Origin: Candidatus Schekmanbacteria bacterium RIFCSPLOWO2_02_FULL_38_14
Lineage (GTDB): Bacteria; Schekmanbacteria; GWA2-38-11
NCBI GenBank assembly: GCA_001790855.1
Contig: MGDH01000019.1
Span: 1-62,225 of the forward strand
Reading direction: 5' to 3'
Length of the DNA stretch: 62,225 bases
This document shows positions 9,006-18,654 of the stretch, piece after piece. Below the pieces are notes generated by a model. That model was not told the DNA's origin. It ran no database searches and saw only the letters and a list, made by a program, of their open reading frames with translations. Each line of letters starts with the position of its first letter. Position 1 is the first letter of the stretch. A program made the translations under genes and the position numbers.

Positions 9006-9452
9006 ATGGAACTTTCATCGCTTCCATGTTCTTATGGAAAAAAGAGAAAAAGAAAAAGAGTAGGAAGAGGTCCTGGTTCAGGCCATGGAAAAACTTCCTG
9101 CCGTGGTCATAAAGGACAGAAGGCTCGCTCAGGAGGAAACATTCGAAAGGGTTTTGAGGGCGGACAGATGCCACTTCAAAGGAGGCTACCCAAAAGAGGT
9201 TTTACAAATATCTTCAGGAAGGAATATGCAATAGTAAACCTTTATGATTTGGAAGATTTGGAAGACAGAAATGAGGTTACCCCTGAGATTCTTTTACAGG
9301 AAAGGAAAATAAGAAAAATCAAAAGCGGTCTAAAAGTTCTCGGAGAGGGAAGTTTGTCAAAACCTCTTACAATACATGCGCACAAGTTCAGCCAGTCAGC
9401 ATTGAAGAAGATTGAGCAGGCAGGCGGCAAGGCAGTGGTTTTAGGGCAATAG
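9006..9452 (+). CDS. rplO: 50S ribosomal protein L15
   Basis: L15 is a late-assembly 50S protein. The product has 148 residues with a long basic N-terminal tail ([22 protein letters not shown]) and the [17 protein letters not shown] block. The C-terminal VHA-like domain ends [10 protein letters not shown]. It is separated from the secY GTG start by a single base, which suggests translational coupling of ribosome and translocon synthesis. Confidence 0.97.
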   Translation: MELSSLPCSYGKKRKRKRVGRGPGSGHGKTSCRGHKGQKARSGGNIRKGFEGGQMPLQRRLPKRGFTNIFRKEYAIVNLYDLEDLEDRNEVTPEILLQERKIRKIKSGLKVLGEGSLSKPLTIHAHKFSQSALKKIEQAGGKAVVLGQ

Positions 9453-9453
9453 T

Positions 9454-10764
9454 GTGATAGAAACATTCCAAAATATTTTCAAAATACCGGAGTTGAAGAA
9501 GAGAGTTATATTTTCTCTTCTGATGCTAGGAGTATATAGGATTGGGAGCCATATTCCTGTACCAGGCATTGACAGCCATGCTCTGGCAGAGTTTTTTACA
9601 AAGGCTCAGGGAACAATACTTGGCTTTTTTGATATGTTTTCAGGAGGAGGATTGAGCAGACTGACAGTTTTTGCTCTTGGGATAATGCCTTATATTTCCG
9701 CTTCAATTATTCTTCAGCTTTTAACAGTTGTTATTCCGGCCCTTGAAAGGCTTTCTAAAGAGGGTGAGGCAGGGAGAAAAAAGATTACCCAGTATACAAG
9801 GTATGGGACAGTGGCGCTGAGCATTATTCAGGGACTGGGTATAAGCTATGGTCTGGAACAGATGAGAAGCCCTTCAGGAGCTCCTGTTGTGCCTGAAGGA
9901 GGGTGGGCTTTCAGACTGCTGGCAATGATTACTTTAACCGCAGGAACAGCTTTTATAATGTGGCTTGGAGAGCAAATAACTGAGAAGGGGATAGGGAACG
10001 GAATATCCCTTATTATATTTGCAGGTATTGTGGCAAGTATGCCTACTGCTGTCGTGCAGACAATTCAATCGGTAAAGTCGGGGGATTTAAATGTAATTTT
10101 AATAGTATTTTTAATAATCGCAATGATAGCCATTGTAGGATTAATAATCTATGTTGAAAGGGGACAGAGAAAAATACCTGTACAGTATGCTAAAAGAGTT
10201 GTTGGAAGAAAAGTATATGGCGGGCAAAACACCCATATTCCACTGAAAATAAATACAGCAGGAGTAATACCTGTGATATTTGCTTCTTCGATAATAATGT
10301 TTCCGGCAACTATTGCAAGCTTCTACAAGAACAGTATAACACAGGCAATAGCGGGTAGCTTATCTCCGGGTTCACCTCTTTATGAGGTGCTTTATATAGT
10401 TTTCATAGTTTTTTTCTGCTACTTCTATACAGCTATAGTTTTTAACCCTCTGGACCTGGCTGACAATATGCAAAAGTACGGAGGTTTTATTCCGGGAATC
10501 AGACCGGGCAAGCGTACCTCTGATTATATTGATAAGGTGCTGACAAGAATTACCTTTGGAGGAGCAGTCTATTTATCAGCAGTTGCAGTTTTGCCTGATA
10601 TTTTAATCAATTACGGAAGGGTTCCATTCTATTTTGGAGGAACAGCATTGCTCATTGTTGTAGGGGTTGCAATTGATACAATTTCACAAATTGAATCCCA
10701 TCTCCTGACAAGGCATTATCAGGGATTCCTGAAGAAGGGAAGAATGAAGGGAAGAAGGGGATAG
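9454..10764 (+). CDS. secY: Preprotein translocase subunit SecY
   Basis: SecY is the channel-forming subunit of the Sec translocon in the cytoplasmic membrane. The 436-residue product shows about ten hydrophobic segments. It has the plug-region motif PGIDSHALAEFF near residue 40 and conserved MPYISASIILQLL around residue 78. The C-terminal loop contains NMQKYGGFIPGIRPGKRT. It starts at GTG right after rplO. It is followed by adk and map, the usual order in many phyla. Confidence 0.98.
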   Translation: MIETFQNIFKIPELKKRVIFSLLMLGVYRIGSHIPVPGIDSHALAEFFTKAQGTILGFFDMFSGGGLSRLTVFALGIMPYISASIILQLLTVVIPALERLSKEGEAGRKKITQYTRYGTVALSIIQGLGISYGLEQMRSPSGAPVVPEGGWAFRLLAMITLTAGTAFIMWLGEQITEKGIGNGISLIIFAGIVASMPTAVVQTIQSVKSGDLNVILIVFLIIAMIAIVGLIIYVERGQRKIPVQYAKRVVGRKVYGGQNTHIPLKINTAGVIPVIFASSIIMFPATIASFYKNSITQAIAGSLSPGSPLYEVLYIVFIVFFCYFYTAIVFNPLDLADNMQKYGGFIPGIRPGKRTSDYIDKVLTRITFGGAVYLSAVAVLPDILINYGRVPFYFGGTALLIVVGVAIDTISQIESHLLTRHYQGFLKKGRMKGRRG

Positions 10765-10801
10765 TAGTTAGCCAACAGTGAAAAGTAAAAAGTCAGGGAA
10801 A

Positions 10802-11452
10802 ATGAAGAATGTGATTTTGTTGGGAGCTCCTGGAGTAGGGAAAGGGACTCAGGCTAAAATGCTTTCTGAAAAATTTCTGATTCCACAGATATCAACAGGA
10901 GACATACTGAGGAAAGCAGTTAAAGACGGAACAACTCTCGGGATTGAGGCAAAGGGGTTTATGGACAGGGGAGAACTTGTTTCTGACAGGATTGTGATAG
11001 GGATAATAGATGAGAGGATTGAAAGTGAAGACTGCAGAAAGGGTTTTATTCTTGACGGTTTTCCAAGGACTGTTATACAGGCAGAAGAGCTTGACAAGAT
11101 TTTAAAAAATAAGGGATACCCTTTAAGTGTTGTTTTATCAATTAATGCTTCTGAAGAGAAAATTGTCAAAAGGCTTGGAGGCAGAAGAAGCTGTAAGGAA
11201 TGCGGAGAGGTTTTTCATATAAATTTCAATCCTCCTAAAAAAGCTGGTATCTGTGATAAGTGCGGAGCCGGACTTTTTCAGAGAAAAGATGATAATGAGG
11301 ATACAATAAGGGAGAGGCTCAAGGTCTACAACTGTAAGACATTACCGCTGATTAGCTATTATAAGAATAAAGATAAATTAAAGAGTGTTAAAGGGGAGGG
11401 AGATATAAAGGAGATATTCTCATCGCTTTGTGAGATGATTGAGAAAGGTTAG
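10802..11452 (+). CDS. adk: Adenylate kinase, zinc-LID form
   Basis: Adenylate kinase converts ATP plus AMP to two ADP. The P-loop GAPGVGKGTQ lies at residues 8-17. The AMP-binding GFPRT motif follows. The LID domain holds two cysteine pairs (CKEC and CDKC), as in zinc-structured adenylate kinases. I start at ATG 10802 behind TCAGGG because it gives the standard MKNVILLG start. A GTG at 10778 would add eight basic residues. The stop abuts map (TAGTGATG). Confidence 0.96.
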   Translation: MKNVILLGAPGVGKGTQAKMLSEKFLIPQISTGDILRKAVKDGTTLGIEAKGFMDRGELVSDRIVIGIIDERIESEDCRKGFILDGFPRTVIQAEELDKILKNKGYPLSVVLSINASEEKIVKRLGGRRSCKECGEVFHINFNPPKKAGICDKCGAGLFQRKDDNEDTIRERLKVYNCKTLPLISYYKNKDKLKSVKGEGDIKEIFSSLCEMIEKG

Positions 11453-11454
11453 TG

Positions 11455-12201
11455 ATGATTGTGCTCAAGACTCCGGGAGAAATTGAACTCCTAAGAGTTG
11501 TTAACAGAGTTGTAGCAGAAGTTTTGAAAGAGATTGAATCAAGAATTATTCCGGGGATAACAACTTTAGAGCTTGATGAAATGGCAGAAGAGTTTCTGTG
11601 TAAAAAAGACTGTACTCCGGCTTTTAAAGGTTACAAGGGATATCCCAAAAGCATATGTGCCTCAGTAAATGAGGAAGTTGTTCACGGAATTCCTTCCAAG
11701 AAGAGATTAAAGGAAGGAGATATAATAAGCGTAGACATGGGGGCAAAGTACAAAGGTTTTTACGGGGATATGGCAATTACCTGCGCAGTGGGAAAAATTT
11801 CCGAGCAAGCAGGAAAGCTCATAGAGGTTTCAAAAAGAGCGCTTGAAAATGGAATAACAGAAGCAAGGAATGGCAACAGGCTTGGAGACATATCAAGCGC
11901 TATTCAGAGGACAGTTGAGAAAGAAGGTTTTTCGGTGGTGAGGTTCTTTGTAGGGCATGGGATTGGAAGAGAGCTTCATGAGATGCCTCAGATTCCAAAC
12001 TTCGGAGTCCCGGGCAAGGGAGTCAGACTTAAAAGCGGGATGGTTTTTGCAATAGAGCCAATGGTGAATGCCGGAGGAAGCGATGTTGAAATTTTAGAAG
12101 ATGGCTGGACAGCTGTTACCAAAGACAGAAGTTTATCAGCTCATTTTGAGCATACTGTAGTGATAAAAGATGGTAGCCCTGAAATTTTAACAACAGCTTA
12201 A
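11455..12201 (+). CDS. map: Methionine aminopeptidase, type I
   Basis: The enzyme removes the initiator methionine from nascent proteins. The product has about 248 residues. The metal ligands are visible: two Asp in DMGAKYKGFYGD, His in GHGIGRELHE, Glu in IEPM and Glu in FEHTVV. The ATG at 11455 has AAAGGT upstream. An overlapping GTG at 11452 is possible. It is coupled to adk and followed by infA after an 82-base gap. Confidence 0.96.
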   Translation: MIVLKTPGEIELLRVVNRVVAEVLKEIESRIIPGITTLELDEMAEEFLCKKDCTPAFKGYKGYPKSICASVNEEVVHGIPSKKRLKEGDIISVDMGAKYKGFYGDMAITCAVGKISEQAGKLIEVSKRALENGITEARNGNRLGDISSAIQRTVEKEGFSVVRFFVGHGIGRELHEMPQIPNFGVPGKGVRLKSGMVFAIEPMVNAGGSDVEILEDGWTAVTKDRSLSAHFEHTVVIKDGSPEILTTA

Positions 12202-12283
12202 AAAGAGATTTCTGGAAATGTGATTACACTGATTAAAAGCGGGATTACGGAGATTAGATATCTTAAATGGGAGAAATAACCGG

Positions 12284-12502
12284 ATGCCAAAAGAGGCAGC
12301 AATAGAGGTTACAGCTACTGTGGTAGAACCATTACCCAATGCAATGTTCAGGGTTGAGCTTGATAATGGGCATAAGATTCTTGCCCATGTTTCAGGAAAG
12401 ATGAGAATGAATTTTATAAAAATTCTTCCCGGAGATAAGGTTACAGTTGAACTGTCTCCATATGACCTTACAAGGGGAAGAATAATTTACAGACAGAAAT
12501 AA
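12284..12502 (+). CDS. infA: Translation initiation factor IF-1
   Basis: IF-1 occupies the 30S A site during initiation. The product has 72 residues, which is the standard size. It is a single S1/OB domain with the signatures [20 protein letters not shown] and [18 protein letters not shown]. It follows map and precedes rpmJ, as in most bacteria. Confidence 0.97.
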   Translation: MPKEAAIEVTATVVEPLPNAMFRVELDNGHKILAHVSGKMRMNFIKILPGDKVTVELSPYDLTRGRIIYRQK

Positions 12503-12523
12503 CTGCAGGGCTGAGAAAAAAAC

Positions 12524-12637
12524 ATGAAAGTAAGATCATCTGTTAAGAAGATTTGTGAAAAATGCAAGGTAATTAAGAGAAAAGGTGTCGTAAGAGTCAT
12601 CTGTGAGAATCCTAAACATAAACAGAGACAGGGATAA
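12524..12637 (+). CDS. rpmJ: 50S ribosomal protein L36, zinc-binding type
   Basis: This is a 37-residue gene short enough to be missed by routine ORF calling. It starts MKVRSSVKK and carries the zinc ligands C11, C14, C27 and H32. L36 stabilises the 50S subunit near the factor-binding region. It lies between infA and rpsM, the normal position. The ribosome-binding site upstream is weak (GCTGAG). Confidence 0.96.
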   Translation: MKVRSSVKKICEKCKVIKRKGVVRVICENPKHKQRQG

Positions 12638-12697
12638 ATAGTGATTGCTGTAATCTTTATTAAATCTCAGTAATCAAAAAATATAAGAGGTGAATTA

Positions 12698-13081
12698 ATG
12701 GCAAGAATAGGTGGCGTTGACCTGCCAAAAGATAAGAGGATAGAAGTAGCTCTTACTTATATTTTTGGTATTGGTCATTCAAGTTCAAGAAAAATACTGG
12801 AAAAAACAGGGATAAATTCTGACAAGAGAGTAAAGGAGCTGACTGATAATGATGTTAATCTTCTTCGAAAGGAGATTGAACAGAGCTATCAGATTGAGGG
12901 AGATTTGAGAAAGGAGATCTCCATCAATATAAAAAGGCTTATGGATATAGGTACGTACAGGGGATTGCGCCACAGACGTTCTCTGCCGGTAAGAGGGCAA
13001 AGAACCCATACAAATGCAAGGACAAGAAAGGGCCCGAGAAAGGGAGGAGTAGTAAGAAAAGCAAGTCCGAGCGAGAAATAG
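12698..13081 (+). CDS. rpsM: 30S ribosomal protein S13
   Basis: S13 forms the 30S head bridge to the 50S subunit. The product has 127 residues. It begins [21 protein letters not shown] (positions 12698-12760) and has the C-terminal [25 protein letters not shown] block (from about 12958). An AGAGGTG site precedes the ATG. It is the first gene of the alpha-type segment. Confidence 0.97.
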   Translation: MARIGGVDLPKDKRIEVALTYIFGIGHSSSRKILEKTGINSDKRVKELTDNDVNLLRKEIEQSYQIEGDLRKEISINIKRLMDIGTYRGLRHRRSLPVRGQRTHTNARTRKGPRKGGVVRKASPSEK

Positions 13082-13089
13082 AGAACAGA

Positions 13090-13150
13090 CATCGGGTCAG
13101 GAAACCCGGTGCTATCCTGATAGTAACAGGTTTTAAGACCTGCTATTTTC
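13090..13150 (+). promoter_or_regulatory. Two small hairpins between rpsM and rpsK
   Basis: The 95-base rpsM-rpsK gap contains two stem-loops. One pairs CGGGT with ACCCG (about 13093-13108). The other is a near-perfect palindrome CAGGT-TTTAAG-ACCTG at 13127-13142. Neither is followed by a run of T, so a simple terminator is unlikely. S4 is known to regulate the alpha operon in some bacteria. A regulatory role here is only a guess based on position. Confidence 0.3.
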
Positions 13151-13176
13151 AGACAAAATCCTAAGAGAGGAGAAAG

Positions 13177-13602
13177 ATGGCAGAAGAAAAGAAAGAAGAG
13201 AAAAAAGAAGAAAAGAAGGAAGAGAAGAAAATAAAGAAGAAGAAAGAAAAGAGGGTTCTTAAAAACGGTATAGCCCATATTAAGTCAACTTTCAATAATA
13301 CTATTATATCAATTAGCGACACTGACGGCAATGTTGTTGCCTGGGCAAGCAGCGGAAGTCAGGGTTTCAAAGGCTCAAGAAAAAGCACACCTTTTGCTGC
13401 AACAGTTGCAGCTGAAGTAGCCGCAAGAAAGGCTTTGGAATTCGGTCTGAGGCAGGTTGAGGTTTTTGTGAGAGGTCCGGGCTCCGGAAGAGAGGCAGCA
13501 ATAAGAGCCCTTCAGTCAGCAGGTTTATCAATAACAGTTATTAAAGATGTAACTCCTATTCCGCATAACGGGTGCAGGCCACCCAAGAGAAGAAGGGTGT
13601 AA
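13177..13602 (+). CDS. rpsK: 30S ribosomal protein S11 with a Lys/Glu-rich N-terminal extension
   Basis: S11 lines the mRNA exit region of the 30S platform. From about residue 27 the sequence is a normal S11 ([33 protein letters not shown] end). The first 27 residues are almost entirely Lys and Glu. That extension gives 141 residues against the usual 115-130. The strong AGAGGAG site before ATG 13177 supports the long form. It is followed 16 bases later by rpsD. Confidence 0.96.
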   Translation: MAEEKKEEKKEEKKEEKKIKKKKEKRVLKNGIAHIKSTFNNTIISISDTDGNVVAWASSGSQGFKGSRKSTPFAATVAAEVAARKALEFGLRQVEVFVRGPGSGREAAIRALQSAGLSITVIKDVTPIPHNGCRPPKRRRV

Positions 13603-13618
13603 ATAAAAGGAGAGAAAT

Positions 13619-14248
13619 TTGGCAAGATACAGAGAATCAGTTTGCAGGCATTGCAGGAGAGAAGGAATAAAGCTCTTTTTGAAAAGTGAAAGATGCTATA
13701 CAGAGAAATGTGCTTTTGAAAAAAGAAGCTATGCGCCGGGACAGCACGGACAGTCAAGAAGAAGCAAGCCTTCAGACTACAGAATGCAGCTAAGAGAAAA
13801 GCAAAAGGTAAAAAGAATTTACGGAGTTCTTGAAAGGCAGTTCAGAAAGTATTTTCAGATTGCAGACAGAGAAAAGGGAATTACAGGGGAAAACCTTCTG
13901 AATATTTTGGAAAGAAGGCTTGACAATATTGTTTACAGGTTGAATTTTGCTGGTTCAAGAAAACAGGCAAGACAGCTTATAACACATGGTCACTTCATGG
14001 TAAATGGGAAAAAAGTAGATATTCCTTCTTTTCTGGTCAAAAAGGGGGATGCGATTGAAGTAAAAGAGAAGAGCAAAAATCTTTCAGCAATACTGTCTTC
14101 TCTTGAGCTTGTTAAAAAGAATCCACCTCCTTCATGGCTTATATCTAACATTGATAAACTTGAGGGAAGGATTGCAGCTATGCCAAACAGGGCAGAGATA
14201 CAACTTCCAATTAACGAAAAGTTTATAGTAGAAATTTATTCGAAATAG
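13619..14248 (+). CDS. rpsD: 30S ribosomal protein S4
   Basis: S4 is a primary 16S rRNA-binding and assembly-nucleating protein. The product has 209 residues. The N-terminal part contains the motif [18 protein letters not shown] with several cysteines, as in zinc-type S4. The S4 RNA-binding domain carries [20 protein letters not shown] (about residues 99-118). It starts at TTG behind AAAGGAGAG. In other bacteria it regulates this operon. Confidence 0.97.
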   Translation: MARYRESVCRHCRREGIKLFLKSERCYTEKCAFEKRSYAPGQHGQSRRSKPSDYRMQLREKQKVKRIYGVLERQFRKYFQIADREKGITGENLLNILERRLDNIVYRLNFAGSRKQARQLITHGHFMVNGKKVDIPSFLVKKGDAIEVKEKSKNLSAILSSLELVKKNPPPSWLISNIDKLEGRIAAMPNRAEIQLPINEKFIVEIYSK

Positions 14249-14283
14249 TAAAAAATTAAAAACTCTCTTTAGGAGAATTTATA

Positions 14284-15300
14284 ATGAAATTTCAAAGTTT
14301 ACACAGACCTAAAAGGCTTGAATGCGATTTGGAAACTCTTTCTGGCACATATGGAAAGTTTTTCGCGGAGCCATTTGAGCGTGGTTTTGGGGTCACAATC
14401 GGGAATTGCCTGCGAAGGATTCTCCTATCCTCTATAGAAGGCGCTGCTGTTACTATGGTAAAGATTGAAGGAGTGAACCACAAATTTACTTCTCTTCCGG
14501 GAGTCATTGAAGATATTGCAGATATAGTTCTGAACCTGAAGCAGCTTCGTCTCAAGGTTCATTCAGATGAGCCAAAGAAGATATCTCTCTCCTCTTCAGG
14601 AGCCGGAGAAGTAAAGGCTTCAGATATCGAACATAACGGAGATGTTGAGATACTGAATCCTGATTTGCACATTGCAACTCTGGACTCAGACGGAAAACTG
14701 GAGATAGAGATTGAAGTCAGAAAAGGGAGAGGGTATTGTCCTGCAGAGAAGAATGAGGATGAGAGACATCCGATAGGAATGATTGCTGTTGACGCTATTT
14801 TTTCACCTGTCAAAAAAGTGAACTTCAATGTGGAGAGCGCAAGGCTTGGACAGGAGACTGATTATGACAGAATTATATTTGAAGTATGGACTGACGGAAG
14901 TGTCAAGCCGGATGATGCAGTTGCTTATGCTGCCAAAATATTAAAGGACCAGATGTTAATTTTTATAAACTTTGAAGAAGAACCTGAAGCAGAGGAAGAG
15001 GAGAAGGTAGATATTGAAAAGGAAAAAGCTTATTCTAATTTAATGAGAAGCGTTGATGAGCTTGAGCTTTCTGTGAGGTCCCAGAATTGCCTTAAGAATG
15101 CAAACATAAAGACAATCGGAGAACTGGTTCAGAGAAGTGAAGGTGAGATACTCAAGACAAAGAACTTTGGAAGAAAGTCTTTAAATGAGATTAAGGAAAT
15201 ACTTAAGAGCATGAACCTGGCTCTCGGAATGAAGCTTGAGGAATGGCCTCCAAAAGAGCCTGTGAGTGTTAAAGAAGAAACTGTTGAGGAATTCGATTAA
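14284..15300 (+). CDS. rpoA: DNA-directed RNA polymerase subunit alpha
   Basis: This subunit dimerises to nucleate RNA polymerase assembly, and its C-terminal domain binds UP elements and regulators. The product has 338 residues. The N-terminal domain includes [19 protein letters not shown] (about residues 27-45). The C-terminal domain from about 250 includes [15 protein letters not shown] and [10 protein letters not shown]. An acidic linker ([11 protein letters not shown]) joins them. A TTTAGGAG site precedes the ATG. Confidence 0.98.
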   Translation: MKFQSLHRPKRLECDLETLSGTYGKFFAEPFERGFGVTIGNCLRRILLSSIEGAAVTMVKIEGVNHKFTSLPGVIEDIADIVLNLKQLRLKVHSDEPKKISLSSSGAGEVKASDIEHNGDVEILNPDLHIATLDSDGKLEIEIEVRKGRGYCPAEKNEDERHPIGMIAVDAIFSPVKKVNFNVESARLGQETDYDRIIFEVWTDGSVKPDDAVAYAAKILKDQMLIFINFEEEPEAEEEEKVDIEKEKAYSNLMRSVDELELSVRSQNCLKNANIKTIGELVQRSEGEILKTKNFGRKSLNEIKEILKSMNLALGMKLEEWPPKEPVSVKEETVEEFD

Positions 15301-15347
15301 TTCCTGGAAGATTTAAATTTTTTTTAGTTTAGAGGATTTTAAAGAAA

Positions 15348-15701
15348 ATGCGACATAATATGAAAGGCAGAAAACTCGGAAAAACTACAAGCCACAGACT
15401 TGCCATGTTCCGCAATATGGTTACTTCTCTCTTTGAGCACGAGAGGATAGAAACCACTGTTGAGAAAGCAAAGGAGATTAGAAGTATTGCAGAGAAGATG
15501 GTTACTTTGGCAAAAAAGGAGACACTTCATTCAAGAAGGCAGGCAGCCTGCTGGATAAAAAATAAAGTTGTTCTCAAGAAACTTTTCAATGAAGTTGCAG
15601 GCAAGTATTCTGAAAGAAAAGGCGGTTATACGCGAATAATCAAAACCCGCATCCGCCACGGCGACGGCGCAAAAATGGCGATAATTGAACTTGTGGAGTG
15701 A
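15348..15701 (+). CDS. rplQ: 50S ribosomal protein L17
   Basis: L17 is a tunnel-exit protein and closes the superoperon. The product has 117 residues. It starts [17 protein letters not shown], and the [23 protein letters not shown] end is typical. It converges with the minus-strand gene whose stop is at 15776. The gap between them is AT-rich, with complementary A and T runs that could end transcription both ways, but no strong GC stem is seen. Confidence 0.97.
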   Translation: MRHNMKGRKLGKTTSHRLAMFRNMVTSLFEHERIETTVEKAKEIRSIAEKMVTLAKKETLHSRRQAACWIKNKVVLKKLFNEVAGKYSERKGGYTRIIKTRIRHGDGAKMAIIELVE

Positions 15702-15775
15702 TATAAACATTGAAAATTGAAAATTGTAAAATAAAAATTTTAATTTGAATTCTTTCCAGTTTCCAATTAAATTCT

Positions 15776-16429
15776 CTACTGTTCCTGTAATGGTTTTTCA
15801 GAGCTTTCCTTTTTAAAACTATCCACATTAAACCTCTCCACAGCCTTATACCATAAAAGCTTTGTGTATTCATAAAAAAGGTTTTTTGCAGAGGGTCTTT
15901 CCCGCCACCATTTGTCAGGATTGTATTCACGGTCTTTTGAGGGATGGGAAAGTATTTTTATACCAGTTCCGTTGAGAACTTTTGAAAAAATCCACTTAGC
16001 CCTTCTTGTGTGGTAACTTGAACTTACAAGAATAAAACTTCTGAAATTCTTTTTCACAAAAATATTTCTGTTGGTTTTTGCTTCTTCTATTGTTGAATTT
16101 CCATCGATTCTGACAGGGATTATGGCAGAATGCGGTACTTTAAGCGAGAGAGCCTGCTTTTCCATGATATCTGCTGCATAGGTGTTCCAGCCAATTTCAT
16201 TGCCGTTAAGAACCAGATATTTTCCATAACCCTCTTTGAAAAGTTTAGCTCCTTCTTTTACCCTTTCTCCTTCACCATTGTCTCCTGCAAGCACAAGAAT
16301 TGCATCACACTTTTCAAGCTTGTCGCTGACAATCAGGTAGTTGCCGATTGCCTTTAAGATGTTTGGATAGAAAAAATATAATCCAATAATAATACCAAGA
16401 ATTATAAGCCATTTTACCAATCGAAACAT
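15776..16429 (-). CDS. YdcF/SanA-like DUF218 membrane-anchored protein
   Basis: The DUF218 fold is recognised by the ILVLAGDNGEGERVKEG stretch, the YLVLNG element, and the SSSYHTRRAKWIF block with its conserved His-Thr-x-Arg. Family members are linked to envelope biogenesis, but the substrate is not known. An N-terminal hydrophobic segment (about residues 5-25) anchors it in the membrane. I start at 16429 because AAAGGT lies upstream and it clears the rarA stop. A longer form starting at 16477 would overlap rarA by 35 bases. Confidence 0.8.
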   Translation of the reverse strand: MFRLVKWLIILGIIIGLYFFYPNILKAIGNYLIVSDKLEKCDAILVLAGDNGEGERVKEGAKLFKEGYGKYLVLNGNEIGWNTYAADIMEKQALSLKVPHSAIIPVRIDGNSTIEEAKTNRNIFVKKNFRSFILVSSSYHTRRAKWIFSKVLNGTGIKILSHPSKDREYNPDKWWRERPSAKNLFYEYTKLLWYKAVERFNVDSFKKESSEKPLQEQ

Positions 16430-16442
16430 AATTTTAACCTTT

Positions 16443-17771
16443 CTATCTTTTCTTTTTAAGCTCTTTCCAGCTTTCAAGCCTTTTCTTTATCTCTTCTTCA
16501 AAACCCCTGTCAGTCGGACTGTAATAAACTCTTCCTTTTAATTCATCAGGCATATAATCCTGCTCAACAATTGCATCTTCGTATTTATGGGCGTATTTAT
16601 AGTCTTTCCCGTAGCCTGCTTCTTTCATAAGTTTGGTCACAGGATTTCTTATGTGCAGAGGAACAGGAATCGTTCCTTTTTCCTGTACATCAGCCTTTGC
16701 AGAAAGATAGGCTTTATAGACCGCATTGCTTTTAGGCGCACAGGCAAGGTATATGGCAGCCTGCGCAAGAGATAAATCACCTTCAGGCATTCCTATAAAA
16801 TCCACGGCATCCTTGGCAGCAACAGCAACCTGAAGCGCTTGCGGGTCTGCATTGCCAACATCCTCTGAGGCAAACCTTACCATCCGCCTTGCAATGAAAA
16901 GCGGGTCTTCTCCTGCTTCAAGCATTCTTGCAAGCCAGTAAAGCGCAGCGTCAGGGTCGCTTCCTCTGAGGGATTTGTGGAAAGCTGAAATGATGTTATA
17001 ATGCTCTTCCCTGTCCTTATCATAGGCAAGGGTTTTCTTCTGCATTGCCTCTGAAGCCAGTTCCCTTGTTATAATCCGCTTCCCTTGCCCATCTGGGGTA
17101 CAGCTAATTACAGCTGCTTCAAGGGTATTGAGGCAAATCCTTGCATCTCCCTGGCAGTTGCTGATAATGAACTGCAATGCTTCTTCTTTTATTTCAGGGT
17201 TATAAGCCTTCAATCCCCTTTCATCTTCAATCGCCCGCCTTAAAATAGTGGCAAGCTCTTCTTCTGCAAGCTGATAAAAAATATAAACCTTTGTCCTTGA
17301 GAGAAGGGGAGAGTTGACTTCAAAAGAGGGGTTTTCTGTTGTTGCGCCAATCAGGATTATTGTCCCGTCCTCCACGTGAGGGAGAAAGGCATCCTGTTGG
17401 GCGCGGTTGAAGCGGTGGATTTCATCAATGAAAATTATGGTTTTTTTATTGTATCTTTCAAGTTCTTTCCCTGCCTGAAAAATCACATCCTTTATCTCCT
17501 TGATTCCTGATGTAACAGCGCTGAAGGAGATAAAATTTGATTTGGTCATATTAGCAATTATCCTTGCAAGGGTTGTTTTTCCTGAGCCCGGAGGTCCCCA
17601 GAAAATCATTGAGCCAACCTTGTCCTCTATGATTGCCCTGCGAAACATCTTGCCTTCGCCCAAGATATGCTTCTGCCCGACAAAGTCATCAAGGGTTTCA
17701 GGGCGCAGGCGGTCTGCAAGGGGTGCAAACTTTTTCTTCTTTCTTTCAGGTTTCTGGTCAAAAAGGTCCAT
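16443..17771 (-). CDS. rarA: Replication-associated recombination protein A (AAA+ ATPase)
   Basis: RarA (MgsA) acts at stalled replication forks and binds SSB. The 442-residue product matches the family. Walker A is GPPGSGKTT at residues 59-67, and Walker B is IIFIDEIHRFN, followed by the sensor-1 motif GATTENPSFE. The C-terminal part carries MRKGD-type helical regions such as ALYWLARMLEAGEDP. It is upstream of the DUF218 gene on the same strand and probably co-transcribed with it. Confidence 0.95.
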   Translation of the reverse strand: MDLFDQKPERKKKKFAPLADRLRPETLDDFVGQKHILGEGKMFRRAIIEDKVGSMIFWGPPGSGKTTLARIIANMTKSNFISFSAVTSGIKEIKDVIFQAGKELERYNKKTIIFIDEIHRFNRAQQDAFLPHVEDGTIILIGATTENPSFEVNSPLLSRTKVYIFYQLAEEELATILRRAIEDERGLKAYNPEIKEEALQFIISNCQGDARICLNTLEAAVISCTPDGQGKRIITRELASEAMQKKTLAYDKDREEHYNIISAFHKSLRGSDPDAALYWLARMLEAGEDPLFIARRMVRFASEDVGNADPQALQVAVAAKDAVDFIGMPEGDLSLAQAAIYLACAPKSNAVYKAYLSAKADVQEKGTIPVPLHIRNPVTKLMKEAGYGKDYKYAHKYEDAIVEQDYMPDELKGRVYYSPTDRGFEEEIKKRLESWKELKKKR

Positions 17772-17983
17772 AGGTGTTTTGGATTTAAACTAAGTTTGTC
17801 AGCAAAATAATACACCACCAAAGGCGTTATTGTCTATGTAAAACATTTGTCCTCAGCCTCTTTAACTTTAAATCCTTTCTTGACTTAGGGAAGATTTTAA
17901 AATAAATTTTAAATTATAAAGATTTTGAATTTTAATTCAGCTTTTTAGCTAAAACAGAAAAAATTCCATGATGGATATTCCTG

Positions 17984-18646
17984 ATGAAGAGAGAAAAAGG
18001 TATTTTTATAACCATAGAGGGAATCGAAGGGTGCGGGAAATCAACACAGGCAAAGATGCTCGGGAAGTATTTAGGAAAAAAAGGTCTTGATGTTATCCTG
18101 ACAAGAGAGCCTGGCGGTACAGAAATAGGAAATCAGATAAGAAAAATTCTGCTTGATAGAAAAAATAAAAAAATTCTCGCTGTTACAGAGCTTCTTTTAT
18201 ATGCTGCAAGCAGAGCACAGCATGTGAATGAGGTTATTGCTCCGGAACTTGCAGAAGGAAAAATAGTAGTTTGTGACAGGTTTAGTGATGCGACAACTGC
18301 ATATCAGGGTTATGGAAGAGGGCTTGATAAAAAAATGATTTCTGTATTGGATAAATTCTCAACCGGAGGGTTGGTTCCTGACCTGACAATTATTTTGGAC
18401 CTTCCTGAGAAAGTTGGTCTGGAAAGAGCGAAGAGGCGTAACAGAGAAATGGGTATTTCCAGAGGCGAAGGAAGGATTGAAGAGGAGGGTTTAGTATTTC
18501 ACAGAAAGGTCAGAAGAGGGTATCTGAAAATAGCAAAAGATGACCAGAAGAGAGTGAAAGTAATTAATGCTCTCAGAAGCATGGAGGAGATTAATGCTGA
18601 AATATGCAAAGAAGCAGATAAACTGATTAAGAGAAATTTTCAATAG
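17984..18646 (+). CDS. tmk: Thymidylate kinase
   Basis: The enzyme phosphorylates dTMP to dTDP. The product has 220 residues. The P-loop IEGIEGCGKSTQ is at residues 11-22. The substrate-binding TREPGG follows, and DRFSDATTAYQGYGRG lies near residue 98. The LID region is in the C-terminal half. It is divergent from rarA and 8 bases from the downstream ricT-like gene, so a tmk-ricT operon is likely. The holB gene often found between them is absent. Confidence 0.95.
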   Translation: MKREKGIFITIEGIEGCGKSTQAKMLGKYLGKKGLDVILTREPGGTEIGNQIRKILLDRKNKKILAVTELLLYAASRAQHVNEVIAPELAEGKIVVCDRFSDATTAYQGYGRGLDKKMISVLDKFSTGGLVPDLTIILDLPEKVGLERAKRRNREMGISRGEGRIEEEGLVFHRKVRRGYLKIAKDDQKRVKVINALRSMEEINAEICKEADKLIKRNFQ

Positions 18647-18654
18647 GCGCTTTT

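Noticed and set aside
13090-13150. Terminator between rpsM and rpsK
   Set aside because: The hairpins lack a following T run, and the gene order implies read-through.
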